Source: JBMNEH01 sp050948665
GTDB lineage: Bacteria > Bacillota > Clostridia > Christensenellales > UMGS416
Reading direction: 5' to 3'
Length of the DNA: 64,000 nucleotides
NCBI GenBank assembly: GCA_050948665.1
Contig: JBMNEH010000001.1
Location: 682,001-746,000 of the forward strand
A program made the translations under genes and the position numbers. The notes below the pieces were generated by a model. It made no database searches. It was not told where the DNA came from and saw only the letters and a list, made by a program, of their open reading frames with translations. Each line of letters opens with the position of its first letter. Position 1 is the stretch's first letter. Of the stretch, positions 18,106-26,343 are shown piece by piece.

Positions 18106-18339
18106 ATGAGATTGTTTGAAGTTGCAGACCGGTATTGTAAAGAGAGCAGTTGGAAAACCCTTGCTCTACTGAAAATGTGTCTGTTTTCCGTTGGCGTTAT
18201 GGTTGGGATGCTGGTTCCCAAAGAAAAGAAAAAGGCTGTCTTTTGTATTGGTGCCGTGACATTCCTTGCAACTTACATCCCGTTGATGGAGAAACTTTTC
18301 CGCACATGGCAGACGGAAGAACAGGAGAAAACCGTATGA
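18106..18339 (+). CDS. Small membrane protein
   Basis: This 77-aa protein starts at ATG 18106 after GGAGGGAG. It has two hydrophobic stretches (about residues 20-38 and 45-60) separated by KEKKK, so it is probably a two-pass membrane hairpin. Proteins like it are sometimes labelled as phosphate-permease fragments without support. It overlaps the next gene by four bases (ATGA). Confidence 0.6.
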   Translation: MRLFEVADRYCKESSWKTLALLKMCLFSVGVMVGMLVPKEKKKAVFCIGAVTFLATYIPLMEKLFRTWQTEEQEKTV

Positions 18340-18692
18340 ATCACGAAAAAGTTTATAGCATGAGTTTTAGCAAGATTTATCCGCTTTTGGTTAGTAAGGC
18401 GGAGAAAAAAGGGCGTACATTGGAGGAAGTAACTCAGGTCATCACCTGGCTGACGGGATATACCGCAGAAGAAATTGAAAAGGCTGCGGCGGGTTCTGTG
18501 ACATACGGCGATTTCTTCCGTAATGCTCCGCATCTGAACCCAAATCGGAAACTGATTACCGGCGTTATATGCGGTGTGCGTGTGGAAACCATTGAGGAAC
18601 CGCTGATGCAGGAGATTCGATATCTGGATAAACTGGTCGATGAACTTGCTAAAGGCAAGGTTATGGAGAAAATACTGCGTGATGGAACATAA
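18336..18692 (+). CDS. DUF2200 family protein
   Basis: This 118-aa protein resembles DUF2200 proteins: VYSMSFSKIYPLLVSKAEKKGRT, then VTQVITWLTGY and MQEIRYLDKLVDELAKGK. No function is known for the family. It sits in a chain of overlapping genes, with the small membrane protein before it and the exporter after it. Frequent neighbours in cargo of this type are uncharacterised cytoplasmic proteins. Confidence 0.8.
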   Translation: MNHEKVYSMSFSKIYPLLVSKAEKKGRTLEEVTQVITWLTGYTAEEIEKAAAGSVTYGDFFRNAPHLNPNRKLITGVICGVRVETIEEPLMQEIRYLDKLVDELAKGKVMEKILRDGT

Positions 18693-19920
18693 CAGGCAAA
18701 ACAATCTCTGGAAGAAAAATTTCTATATCCTGTGGGCGGGACAGGCGATTTCCGTGCTGACCAGCTCAATTCTGCAAATGGCGCTGATCTGGTATCTGAC
18801 CGCCCAAACCGGCTCGGCGCTGGTGCTGTCCCTTGCATCCATGGCGGGCTTTTTACCCAGCGCCATATTGGGAATGGTTGCCGGGACGCTGGTGGACCGG
18901 GTGAGCCGGAAAACGGCCATGATAGGGGCGGACTTGTTTATTGCCGCAGTCAGTCTGGTATTGGTGCTTGCTTCCGCAGGCGGCGAACTTCCCATCTCGC
19001 TGGTGCTCGCCGTGCTTGCTGTGCGGAGCATGGGAACTGCTTTCCATACGCCTGCCATCAGCGCGGCAACGCCCCTGATCGTGCCTGCCGAGGAGCTGAC
19101 AAGGTGTTCCGGCTACACCCAGTCGCTGCAAACTGTCGGCTACATCGCTGGGACTGCCATCGCCGGGATTTTGTACCCGATCTGCACCATCAGCCAGATG
19201 GTGGCGCTGGATGTGTTCGGCGCATTGGCGGCCAGCCTTGCGGTGGCGCTGATCCATATTCCAAACCACAAAGTGGAACAGGTGGTAGCCAGGAAGCCCT
19301 CTCTGTTCAGAGAGATGCGTGAAGGGCTTGCTGTGATCCGAAAGCAGCGGGGCCTGTATGCCCTGATGTGGACAGCGGCGCTGTTTATGATTTTGTATTC
19401 CCCCATCAACGCCCTGTTCCCACTCATGTCGCTGGACTGTTTTGGCGGCACCACCGTCCATGCGTCCATCGCAGAAATTGCCTTTTCTATCGGAATGCTG
19501 GCCGGCGGTCTGCTGCTCGGCAAATGGGGCGGCTTCCAGAACAGGGCGACGTCGATCATCGGTGCAGTAGTTTTGATGGGTGTGCCGATCCTTCTTTCCG
19601 GCCTGCTGCCATCAAACGGCTTCTGGCTGTTTGCCATGTGTTGCGTGGCCATGGGATTTTCCACTCCTTTTTATAACGGGCCGGTCACCGCGCTGATGCA
19701 GGAACGCATCCCTCCAGAATATCTGGGCCGGGTATTTGGACTGTACGGCAGCGTTGCGTCTCTGGCAATGCCCATCGGCCTGATGCTGTCCGGCGCGTTT
19801 GCAGATACTGTGGGGACGCAGAACTGGTTTGCTTTCACCGGCGTACTCTGCATCGTACTGGCCGGACTCATGTATGGAATTCCCTCCATCCGGCACATCG
19901 ACCGGGAAAAATCTGAATAG
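18682..19920 (+). CDS. MFS efflux pump similar to macrolide exporter Mef(A)
   Basis: This 412-aa, 12-segment major facilitator protein (MEHNRQNNLWKKNFYILWAGQA) closely follows the Mef family pattern. It shares ILQMALIWYLT..TGSALVLSLAS, FLPSAILGMVAGTLVDR..RK, RSMGTAFHTPA and IPPEYLGRVFGL. Mef proteins export 14- and 15-membered macrolides, usually with an Msr ABC-F partner; no Msr gene is nearby, so resistance is only a possibility. The start at 18682 overlaps the end of DUF2200. Cargo position in a mobilizable element supports transfer between strains. Confidence 0.82.
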   Translation: MEHNRQNNLWKKNFYILWAGQAISVLTSSILQMALIWYLTAQTGSALVLSLASMAGFLPSAILGMVAGTLVDRVSRKTAMIGADLFIAAVSLVLVLASAGGELPISLVLAVLAVRSMGTAFHTPAISAATPLIVPAEELTRCSGYTQSLQTVGYIAGTAIAGILYPICTISQMVALDVFGALAASLAVALIHIPNHKVEQVVARKPSLFREMREGLAVIRKQRGLYALMWTAALFMILYSPINALFPLMSLDCFGGTTVHASIAEIAFSIGMLAGGLLLGKWGGFQNRATSIIGAVVLMGVPILLSGLLPSNGFWLFAMCCVAMGFSTPFYNGPVTALMQERIPPEYLGRVFGLYGSVASLAMPIGLMLSGAFADTVGTQNWFAFTGVLCIVLAGLMYGIPSIRHIDREKSE

Positions 19921-19931
19921 AGAGGCTGTAT

Positions 19932-20477
19932 ATGATTCGAAAATTATGTGTGGAAGATATGGATCAAGTTATAGAACTGTGGCTTCACGGGAATTGGGAT
20001 GCCCACAGATTTATTCCGAGAAGATATTGGGAAAGTCATGCGGCGGAAGTCCGTGAGCAGCTTTTGTGTGCGGAAGTTTATATATACGAAGAAAATGGGC
20101 GTATCCTTGGATTTGCAGGGATGCAGAAAAACTACCTTGCCGGAATCTTTGTCAAAAAAGAATCGCGCGGCAACCGGATCGGAAAGCGGCTTCTGGATCA
20201 TGTGAAATCTGTGCATCCATCCATGACATTAAATGTGTATCAGAAAAACCAGAGGGCAGTATCGTTTTATGAGCGGGAAGGCTTTTTGGTTCTCCAAACA
20301 GAAACTGACCACGAAACTGGCGAGATAGACTATACCATGGGTTGGAAACGAGGAAAAAAGGAAACGTGCCAAACGCATTATGAATTTCTGGCAAAAATCG
20401 AACTGTCCCAGACAAAGGCGGCGCTTATGTGCGCTTTCCTTATGACATTCGAAAAGAGTTCGGAAAGGGCCGGATGA
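19932..20477 (+). CDS. GNAT N-acetyltransferase with a fused DUF1905 beginning
   Basis: Residues 1 to about 140 are a GNAT acetyltransferase (IRKLCVEDMDQVIELWL, acetyl-CoA loop KKESRGNRIGKRLL, NVYQKNQRAVSFYEREGF) resembling YiaC-like lysine or small-molecule acetyltransferases. The last 40 residues (from THYEFLAKIELSQT) are the start of a DUF1905 domain that then runs out of frame and stops. A natural acetyltransferase would end near residue 140, so this tail is an accident or a fusion. It starts 11 bases after the exporter gene. Confidence 0.75.
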   Translation: MIRKLCVEDMDQVIELWLHGNWDAHRFIPRRYWESHAAEVREQLLCAEVYIYEENGRILGFAGMQKNYLAGIFVKKESRGNRIGKRLLDHVKSVHPSMTLNVYQKNQRAVSFYEREGFLVLQTETDHETGEIDYTMGWKRGKKETCQTHYEFLAKIELSQTKAALMCAFLMTFEKSSERAG

Positions 20478-20653
20478 AAGCGGAGATCACCTTTGACGGC
20501 GAGCCGTACTCCGGCAGCATCGTCAATATGGGAGTAAAAAACGAAGACGGTTCCGTTTGCTATATCATTGGGATTCGGAAAGATATTCGAGAAAAAATTG
20601 GAAAACAGCCGGGTGATCCTGTGAAAGTTACTGTAACAGTGGCTCGGCCGTAA
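20373..20653 (+). pseudogene. DUF1905 domain, frameshifted
   Basis: The domain begins in the acetyltransferase frame (THYEFLAKIELSQT) and continues in the next frame as KGGAYVRFPYDIRKEFGKGRMKAEI to VTVARP at 20653. The switch is at AGACAAAGGCGG (20410-20420), where one missing A would restore continuity. An ATG at 20429 could start only the truncated remainder. DUF1905 proteins are small, often linked to DUF1801 or YdeI-type proteins, and such a gene follows here. Confidence 0.7.
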
Positions 20654-20667
20654 GGAGGTGGAATGCC

Positions 20668-21081
20668 ATGTGGGAATGTCCCAAATGCGGACGGAAGTTT
20701 AAGAATACCAATCAAAGCCATTACTGCGGTACTGCTCCGCAGAGCATTGAGGAATATATCGCACAGCAGCCGGAATATACCCGGCTGTATCTCTGTCAGA
20801 TCAACGAAGTCATCCAAAACGCACTGCCGGACGCTGTGCAAAAGATTTCCTGGAGTATGCCGACCTACTGGAAAAAGCGGAACCTGATCCAGTTTGCGGT
20901 ATTAAAAAAACACATCGGGCTGTATCCCGGCCCTGCGGCGGTAGAAGCCTTTGCAGACCGGCTGCAAGGATACAAAACCAGCAAAGGAACCATCCAACTC
21001 CCCTATGACAAGCCGCTTCCCCTTGACCTGATCTGCGAAATTGCGGTATGGTGTGGAAAGGAGTATGGAGAATGGAGGTAA
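20668..21081 (+). CDS. DUF1801 (YdhG-like) protein with an N-terminal zinc ribbon
   Basis: This 137-aa protein begins with a short zinc ribbon (MWECPKCGRKFKNTNQSHYCG) followed by a DUF1801 domain (PEYTRLYLCQINEVIQNALPDAVQKISWSMPTYWKK... across residues 37-75, and HIGLYPGP). Members such as YdhG/Fra are proposed iron-handling or small-molecule binding proteins, and the exact role is uncertain. An excellent AAGGAGGTG lies upstream of ATG 20668. It pairs with the broken DUF1905 gene just upstream. Confidence 0.85.
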   Translation: MWECPKCGRKFKNTNQSHYCGTAPQSIEEYIAQQPEYTRLYLCQINEVIQNALPDAVQKISWSMPTYWKKRNLIQFAVLKKHIGLYPGPAAVEAFADRLQGYKTSKGTIQLPYDKPLPLDLICEIAVWCGKEYGEWR

Positions 21082-21087
21082 CGAAGA

Positions 21088-22116
21088 ATGAGTGGTGAAC
21101 AGGGGCTGACCCCGTATGAAACCAGAGAAATCCTCTTTTACAAGACCGAAAACGGAGAGGTGCGGGTGGAAATCCTGCTCTTTCAGGAAAACCTCTGGCT
21201 GACACAGGCAAAAATGGCAGAGCTGTTCGAGGTACAGAAAGCGGCCATTTCCAAGCATCTGAAAAACATTTTTGAATCCGGCGAACTGAGCGAGGATTCA
21301 GTTGTTTCCAAAATGGAAACAACTGCGGCGGACGGGAAACGGTATCAGACCAACTATTACAATCTGGATGCCATTATCGCTGTGGGGTATCGTGTGAACT
21401 CCAAAAAGGCGACCATGTTCCGCATTTGGGCGAACAGAGTGTTGAAAGAGTTCATCATCAAAGGTTATGTGATGGATGACGCACGGCTGCGGGAGCCGGA
21501 GAACTTTTTCGGCAAAGATTATTTCGAGGAACAGCTGGAGCGTATCCGGGACATCCGGGCCAGTGAGAGAAGATTTTACCAGAAAATCACGGACATCTAT
21601 TCCCAGTGCAGCGCCGACTACGATGTGGAAAGCCCCATCACAAAGGAGTTTTTCGCCACGGTGCAGAACAAGCTCCACTATGCGGTCACCCATCATACCG
21701 CCGCCGAGATCGTATACGACCGTGCCGACAGCACCAAGCCCAACATGGGGCTGACCACATGGAAAAACGCCCCCAAAGGCCGCATCCGTAAATCGGATGT
21801 CACCGTCGCTAAAAACTATCTGAACGAAACGGAAATGCGTAACTTGAACGAGATTGTCACCATGTACCTGGACTATGCGGAACGGCAGGCCCGCCGGGGA
21901 AATGTCATGTATATGGCCGATTGGGTCAAGCGGCTTGACGCATTTTTACAGTTCAACGAGGAAGATATTCTGCGTGATAAAGGCAAGGTGACCGCCGCCA
22001 TTGCCAAAGCCTTTGCCGAGAAAGAGTTTGAAAAGTTCCGGGTTTTGCAGGATCGGACCTATCAGAGCGACTTTGACCGGCTGGTTGCGGAAACTTCGGA
22101 TGATCTGACAGAATAA
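21088..22116 (+). CDS. rhuM: RhuM family virulence protein
   Basis: This 342-aa protein matches the RhuM family first named from a Salmonella pathogenicity island: IPFYKTENGEVRVEILLFQENLWLTQAKMAELF (residues 15-47, here ILFYKTENG), a winged-helix-like N-terminus, YYNLDAIIAVGYRVNSKKATMFRIWAN, and FFATVQNKLHYAVTHHTAAEIV. The biochemical role is unknown; the family is common on mobile elements and often treated as a toxin or DNA-binding protein. It ends the plus-strand cargo group and is followed by a terminator. Confidence 0.88.
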   Translation: MSGEQGLTPYETREILFYKTENGEVRVEILLFQENLWLTQAKMAELFEVQKAAISKHLKNIFESGELSEDSVVSKMETTAADGKRYQTNYYNLDAIIAVGYRVNSKKATMFRIWANRVLKEFIIKGYVMDDARLREPENFFGKDYFEEQLERIRDIRASERRFYQKITDIYSQCSADYDVESPITKEFFATVQNKLHYAVTHHTAAEIVYDRADSTKPNMGLTTWKNAPKGRIRKSDVTVAKNYLNETEMRNLNEIVTMYLDYAERQARRGNVMYMADWVKRLDAFLQFNEEDILRDKGKVTAAIAKAFAEKEFEKFRVLQDRTYQSDFDRLVAETSDDLTE

Positions 22117-22128
22117 CCATATACACAG

Positions 22129-22173
22129 AAAGCCCACGCCACCGGTTCTCTTTCCGGCTGCGTGGGCTTTTTT
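22129..22173 (+). terminator. Rho-independent terminator after rhuM
   Basis: AAAGCCCACGC (22129-22139) pairs with GCGTGGGCTTT (22160-22170), and the T run extends to 22173. A secondary CCGG stem lies in the loop. It also separates the plus-strand cargo from the convergent DUF6809 gene. Confidence 0.85.
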
Positions 22174-22183
22174 CGGCCATCGC

Positions 22184-22459
22184 TTATTTCTTGTTTTGCA
22201 GCTGTTCATGGGCTTCCTGCTGGACGATCAGCCCTGCCGAAAAGCCATACTTGAAATGGCTCTCACTTTCCTCGCATTGGGCGATAGCGTTCTGCGCCCG
22301 GAGTTCCTCCACCAGCGCATAGTCCTCTTTGCTGAGCCGCTGGGATAGCTGCTCCATCAACGCCGCACAGGTTTGGACCGCTTTGCGGTATTCCGGGGAT
22401 GTGGGCACTACTGTTTCACAGGGATAAAACTCTCCATTATACATGGCTTCTAAAATCAT
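22184..22459 (-). CDS. DUF6809 family protein
   Basis: This 91-aa protein (MILEAMYNGEFYPCE...YGFSAGLIVQQEAHEQ) resembles DUF6809, a helical family found beside TnpV in clostridial elements. The ATG at 22459 is preceded by GGAGGG; a longer frame to 22501 overlaps TnpV. A decayed copy of the same pair is at the right end of the outer element. No function is known. Confidence 0.7.
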   Translation of the reverse strand: MILEAMYNGEFYPCETVVPTSPEYRKAVQTCAALMEQLSQRLSKEDYALVEELRAQNAIAQCEESESHFKYGFSAGLIVQQEAHEQLQNKK

Positions 22460-22472
22460 GGTGTTCCCTCCC

Positions 22473-22823
22473 TCAACAGTAGACCAGCTCAGCCAGGACA
22501 ATTTCCTCGGCTCTGTTGTGGATGGAGTTCATGGAGCGCACCCATGCCATCTGGTCGGCAGCTTTCAGGGCTTCTGTGACGCCCTCTTGCTGCATCATGG
22601 ATTTTTCAATGATTTCCAGCCGCTCCCGGCAGGCGGTGTCGATTTCTTCCAAGTGGGGAAGCAGCTTTTCAGTGACAATGAGATCGGTATACAGAATGGG
22701 CCGATGTTCTTTTAAGTAGGCACGGCGCATCCGGCCATATTTCCCGATATGGTACTCTTTGGTGTCTGCTAACACAAGGTTGGGAATGAGATAGTCGCCG
22801 CATTGGGTGTAAGTCAGTTCCAT
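22473..22823 (-). CDS. tnpV: TnpV family protein (inner element copy)
   Basis: This 116-aa protein has the TnpV pattern GDYLIPNLVL...IGKYGRMRRAYLKEHRPI...EGVTEALKAADQMAWVRSMNSIHNRAEEIVL. TnpV is conserved in Tn4451-like elements; its function is unknown, and the protein is not needed for TnpX-mediated excision of Tn4451 as far as I recall. AAAGGAG lies before ATG 22823. A second TnpV, clearly related, is at 37656-38021 in the outer element. Confidence 0.85.
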   Translation of the reverse strand: MELTYTQCGDYLIPNLVLADTKEYHIGKYGRMRRAYLKEHRPILYTDLIVTEKLLPHLEEIDTACRERLEIIEKSMMQQEGVTEALKAADQMAWVRSMNSIHNRAEEIVLAELVYC

Positions 22824-22927
22824 ACAAGGCTCCTTTCGTGAGAATGTGGTTGACAGTTACGGTAGGTTTGAGGGCATCCCTCCTTTATCATAACTGTCTT
22901 TTCATTCGCCACAAATGAGCCGCCAGT

Positions 22928-22977
22928 CATGATGTAATGTTTTTTGGTGTAATCCACCCTCTATACATTACATCATG
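22928..22977. repeat. 13-bp inverted repeat and right attachment site of the inner element
   Basis: CATGATGTAATGT (22928-22940) and its exact reverse complement (22965-22977) end at the crossover dinucleotide TG (22976-22977). Within the loop is AGGGTG on the minus strand (22960-22955), 15 bases from the core, mirroring the left end. The arms are probably recombinase contacts, or a hairpin that stops read-through. Confidence 0.82.
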
Positions 22978-23067
22978 ATTGACAATGCTGTTGCTATCGC
23001 CTGTGAGTTCATCATCACGACTCAATCTACAGTAGATAGCAGTTATTTTGTCAGACTGCCTATTCAT
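22978..23067 (-). pseudogene. Large serine recombinase, N-terminal 30 codons of the outer element gene
   Basis: This encodes MNRQSDKITAIYCRLSRDD...GDSNSIVN, including the catalytic Ser16. A GGAGG site precedes ATG 23067. After the Asn30 codon the frame enters the inner element and stops within a few codons (22927). Codon 31 onward lies at 5509 and below; the junction falls between codons, and the rejoined protein reads ...NSIVN-QKASLKKY.... This fragment alone cannot recombine DNA. Confidence 0.9.
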
Positions 23068-23165
23068 GTCTTGTTCCTCCTTAATCGGCGGGCAGTCTGC
23101 CAATACAGGATTGCTTGCGTTGATTATATCATACATCTGTCAGTTTGTCTCCTTTGTCGTTAGTC

Positions 23166-23501
23166 TCAGTTTGCATCCTTTGCCATATGGTCAAGAACCT
23201 TGGCAGGCAGACTGCGAGTTCCGTCGTAACTTCCGTTGAAGCGGTAAATGGTTCGACCGGAACGTAGTGTAACAGTAATCTGAGGCAGCGCCATAGCGCA
23301 GTAGTTACGAACGGTTAGATGCCCGCCCTCGTTAAACAAACGGGTCTGCTCCTGCTCACGAGGCGTATGCTCCATTTGGAAATAAGGGTCAGGATCAGAG
23401 AAGTAAGGACAAAGTACATCATCTTTCGGTGCAGGCAAGGACGCCAGCCACTCGTTCAGTTCCTCGGGTGTCATGTCGATAGCTTTCTTGTTTTTATTCA
23501 T
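23166..23501 (-). CDS. Small protein of unknown function upstream of the outer recombinase
   Basis: This 111-aa protein (MNKNKKAIDMTPEELNEWLASLPAPKDD...) is not recognised. The C-terminal third (QITVTLRSGRTIYRFNGSYDG...LPAKVLDHMAKD) has the spacing of TnpW proteins and the same position just before a TnpX-type recombinase, so it may be a longer TnpW analogue. The ATG at 23501 has AAAGGA upstream; a longer frame reaches 23555. Confidence 0.5.
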   Translation of the reverse strand: MNKNKKAIDMTPEELNEWLASLPAPKDDVLCPYFSDPDPYFQMEHTPREQEQTRLFNEGGHLTVRNYCAMALPQITVTLRSGRTIYRFNGSYDGTRSLPAKVLDHMAKDAN

Positions 23502-23584
23502 ATAAAAATCCTTTCTTTGATTTGTTGGTGGTGAGTGGACAAAATGTCCACTCACCGGATAGGAATGGAATCGAAGGGAAAGAG

Positions 23585-25174
23585 TTAACGCTCCTGTTCC
23601 TGTTTGTGTTCGATCTTTCTGCCAAGAGTCTGTTCGAGATTATGGCGAATGGTATCAAGGTGCTGTGCTTCTTCATTAGCGGTTTGGTACTGGTTGTATA
23701 GCTCGTTCTTCTCTTTAATGAGCTGTCCCACTTCCGTCTGCAATGCCTTATGACTCGGCAGCTTCTTCAAACCCTTGGAGTCAAAATAGCGTTTGGCGGC
23801 GTTCAGGATGATGAAGTCGCTGTCGTGATCATCACGATATTTCTGTCGGGTTTTCTCATTCTTACAGGCTTTTAACCCGTCAACCACATACCTTGTCTTG
23901 TGGTAATTTGTTACTTGGTCACGGAACGCTTTCTTTTCCTTGATAGCAGCTTCAACCGTTTTCATCTTGGTGCGAATATCACTTAGCTTCTCATGGGCGG
24001 CATCACAGTCGGCTGCCAATGCTTCGTGAGAATCAAATCCCATTTCTTGATACAACACATGGGCTCGACTTGCGTTTTTGAGGTTGTGTATCTTTGCCCA
24101 ATGCTCGTAACCTTTGCCCTTGGCTTTTGCTGCATCCATATCCACCACACGGCTGACAGAATTTTGTTGTTTGATGAAATCCTGCATGGTTGGTGCGGAG
24201 CGAACAAGAGGTGTTTTCGCTCTGACCTGTTTTGCGTTTCTGACAAAGGCGGCGAACACAGCCGTTTTATCAAAATCATCGCCCAGCTTTCGTGCCGTGA
24301 TTGCTTTGGTGCGGTCGGGTGTGAGATAGGACAATCTCCCTCGGCTCTCCTTAACGGTGATGCCACGGCGAAGAAGTTTTTCTACGAAGTCCTCAAAACT
24401 GACAGCATCGGAAAGGGCCATACGGATTTCTTCACGAAGCTTGTCTTTATCGGTTTCAAACTTGGTTTGCTTGATGGGCAAGCCCTGTTCGGCAAGAGCA
24501 GCGTTCTCTTCATCCAGCGCAAGCTGTCCTTTCTTCTTCGCCCAATACTCACGCTCAGTCACTCTTGTCTTACTGCCATTCAGCAGATCAATCTGATACA
24601 GACCCGCATTGTGGCACATCTCCATAACCTCGGAGCGAAGATACTCCATAGCGGCGTTGGTGCATCGGTGTTTCATGCCCGGTTTCGTGTCGCACGGTCT
24701 GTCCATATACGGCATGAACGGGACTTCCATAATTCGCAGAGAATTGATAACGAAGTGTACATGAACATTGCCGCTGCCGTTGTGACCATCGGGGTGTGTA
24801 CAGACGATTGCCTGGTGACCGGGAAAGTGTTCCTTGCAGAATTTCTCTCCAAGGCTCTGAGCCAGATCTACGGTCAATCCATGATCGGGAACATCCTTGG
24901 GATCGAAGCTGATGATATAGTGATGGCTTTTTACATCCTCCCGTTTTTGATTTTTGCCGTAGCGGAGGTTTGCTCTCAAACACGCAATCGCAAAATCTTC
25001 GTCACCACAGTTCAGCGTAGAAATGTGGTAATCCTGTCTCGGGATAAGTCTGCCGTTTTCATCCAGGGTGGGCTTCATGGTAAACTCGTCATGTTCAAAA
25101 GTGAGGTAGGCTTCAGCAGCAGAGTAGTCGGCATTTTTAGAGCTTATATGCTTGAACGTTGCCAACAGCATCAC
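23585..25174 (-). CDS. MobP-type relaxase of the outer element
   Basis: This 529-aa relaxase/mobilization nuclease starts MLLATFKHISSKNADYSAAEAYLTFEHDE. It has the metal-binding histidine cluster CTHPDGHNGSGNVHVHFVINS (about residues 125-145), then a Lys/Glu-rich helical tail. It resembles relaxases of Tn1549-like and related clostridial elements and differs from the MobQ enzyme of the inner element, so the two elements do not share transfer machinery. Starts at 25174 or 25171 are both possible. It overlaps mobC by 38 bases, so expression is coupled. Confidence 0.9.
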   Translation of the reverse strand: MMLLATFKHISSKNADYSAAEAYLTFEHDEFTMKPTLDENGRLIPRQDYHISTLNCGDEDFAIACLRANLRYGKNQKREDVKSHHYIISFDPKDVPDHGLTVDLAQSLGEKFCKEHFPGHQAIVCTHPDGHNGSGNVHVHFVINSLRIMEVPFMPYMDRPCDTKPGMKHRCTNAAMEYLRSEVMEMCHNAGLYQIDLLNGSKTRVTEREYWAKKKGQLALDEENAALAEQGLPIKQTKFETDKDKLREEIRMALSDAVSFEDFVEKLLRRGITVKESRGRLSYLTPDRTKAITARKLGDDFDKTAVFAAFVRNAKQVRAKTPLVRSAPTMQDFIKQQNSVSRVVDMDAAKAKGKGYEHWAKIHNLKNASRAHVLYQEMGFDSHEALAADCDAAHEKLSDIRTKMKTVEAAIKEKKAFRDQVTNYHKTRYVVDGLKACKNEKTRQKYRDDHDSDFIILNAAKRYFDSKGLKKLPSHKALQTEVGQLIKEKNELYNQYQTANEEAQHLDTIRHNLEQTLGRKIEHKQEQER

Positions 25175-25535
25175 CTACCTTTTTCATCACTTCATATTTC
25201 AGAGTGGCGAGATCAGCGGCGGCATCCTGCAATTCCTTCGCCATGGTAGAATAAGGGCTACGCCATTCGTTGAGGTGTCGGGCAATCTGATTTAGGTTGT
25301 TGCCGATCCTGCCGTATTCAGCGGTCAGCTTGCCGACAGCAGCCAGCAGGTCATCACTGACCAATGTTGCCACGATAGTTGGTTTGATGGTTGCGCCGGA
25401 GATCGCTTCACGGATAAAATCCGATTGGTTCATGTCGTAAATCTCCAAACGGCGGAGAAAGTCGGCGTGTTCTTCATCGTCCAGACGGGTTTTTACGATG
25501 TGGGTTCGTTTCGGTGTGTTGCAGGTTTTGGTCAT
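25137..25535 (-). CDS. mobC: MobC-like relaxosome protein
   Basis: This 132-aa protein has an N-terminal ribbon-helix-helix-like segment (THIVKTRLDDEEHADFLRRLEIYDMNQSDFIREAI across residues 11-45) and the MobC signature YGRIGNNLNQIARHLNE (about 90-107). It would bind oriT and help the relaxase. The ATG at 25535 has GGAGG upstream. It is the first gene of the mob pair. Confidence 0.9.
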   Translation of the reverse strand: MTKTCNTPKRTHIVKTRLDDEEHADFLRRLEIYDMNQSDFIREAISGATIKPTIVATLVSDDLLAAVGKLTAEYGRIGNNLNQIARHLNEWRSPYSTMAKELQDAAADLATLKYEVMKKVGDAVGNVQAYKL

Positions 25536-25613
25536 TCGGTTCCTCCTTCGTTTTTTGAAAATTGAAAATCGGCGTTAGCCGTATCGCTTCCGCTTTGCGG
25601 AACAGAGCAGGGT

Positions 25614-25633
25614 TTGGGGAAGGCACTCCCCAA
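25614..25633. other. Possible oriT hairpin of the outer element
   Basis: TTGGGGA (25614-25620) and TCCCCAA (25627-25633) form a small hairpin 80 bases upstream of mobC, followed by AACAAGATTCC and GAGGGGCAAAATGAGC. This is where MobP/MobC systems place oriT, but no nick consensus was recognised, so the call rests on position. Confidence 0.4.
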
Positions 25634-25889
25634 CAAGATTCCATGAGGGGCAAAATGAGCGATAGGCGAAATTTGGACCCATGGTAGAATACGCTACCCA
25701 GCCTTTTCGTTTTTTGTGTTTTTGCCAAAGTGTCAAACTGGTACTTTGCCGTAATTTTGATTTTGCCGTTCTACCCGAATGTCGTTCCTACCCGGGAGTC
25801 TCACCCCGGCGTTGCTTCGCTCATGTCATCGCAAAGTCATATCCCATTCGGACGGTCATTCAGTTGTCGGATGTAGAAGAAAACAAAAA

Positions 25890-25989
25890 GAGCCGATTAC
25901 ACAGAGCATCAGAAATCGGCGGGAGCATTGCTCTCGCTTCAAAGTGATGTTCTATGTAATCGGCTCTGAAAAGTAATCGGCTCTGAAAA
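25890..25989. repeat. Long imperfect hairpin with a repeated arm
   Basis: Two 22-base arms (25890-25911 and 25945-25966) are inverted repeats with two mismatches. The 33-base loop contains its own GGGAGC/GCTCTC stem. The end of the right arm is repeated directly (TAATCGGCTCTGAAAA at 25957-25972 and 25974-25989). This looks like a terminator for transcripts from the right or a small palindromic element. It lies within a 1.4-kb gene-free stretch (25536-26915). Confidence 0.65.
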
Positions 25990-26343
25990 CTCAAAGTCGG
26001 GTTCTGCTTCATACAGCTCCTGCCAACAGAACCAAAGGCGTGGTGGAGCAGTTCGGCACTTCCGGTGTGCCGATACCGTGTCGGATAAAACCGACCTATG
26101 GTGGAACATTAGTGTTCAGTTGTACCACCATTATACAGATACATCACTTATGTGTCAAGATTCTGAATGTCTCTCACTATATTCGGAATTTCAAAGAGCA
26201 GTTTTCAACGGGATCAGAAAAAGATCCCTCTATTGGTTAGGACATTTAGTGGCAAATTATCAACGAGTTTTGGAAAACTTTCTTCATATACCTCCAGAAA
26301 AAACATTCAGATTCGTACCCGGCGCAGGAAATTTTCATTCAAG

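Larger units (their letters stand above)
5510..22977. mobile_element. Inner Tn4451/TnpX-type mobilizable element (17,468 bp)
   Basis: This is a complete nested element inside the recombinase gene of the outer element. It encodes its own intact serine recombinase (13866-15785) with a TnpW gene, a MobQ relaxase with oriT, primase and helicase genes, a sigma-like factor, TnpV and DUF6809 proteins. Cargo includes an antiporter-kinase fusion, TetR, a Mef-like exporter, acetyltransferases and RhuM. Both ends share a TG core with symmetric AGGGTG arms. No conjugation-pore genes are present, so transfer would need a helper system. Tn4451 itself uses a GA core; the core here reads TG (CA on the other strand). 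Confidence 0.9.

Noticed and set aside
22954..22977. GA as crossover core of the inner element, as in Tn4451
   Set aside because: GA at 5510-5511 would shift the restored recombinase frame by one base; TG gives an exact in-frame join.
23993..25249. 418-aa plus-strand frame opposite the relaxase
   Set aside because: Shadow of the MobP relaxase and MobC genes.
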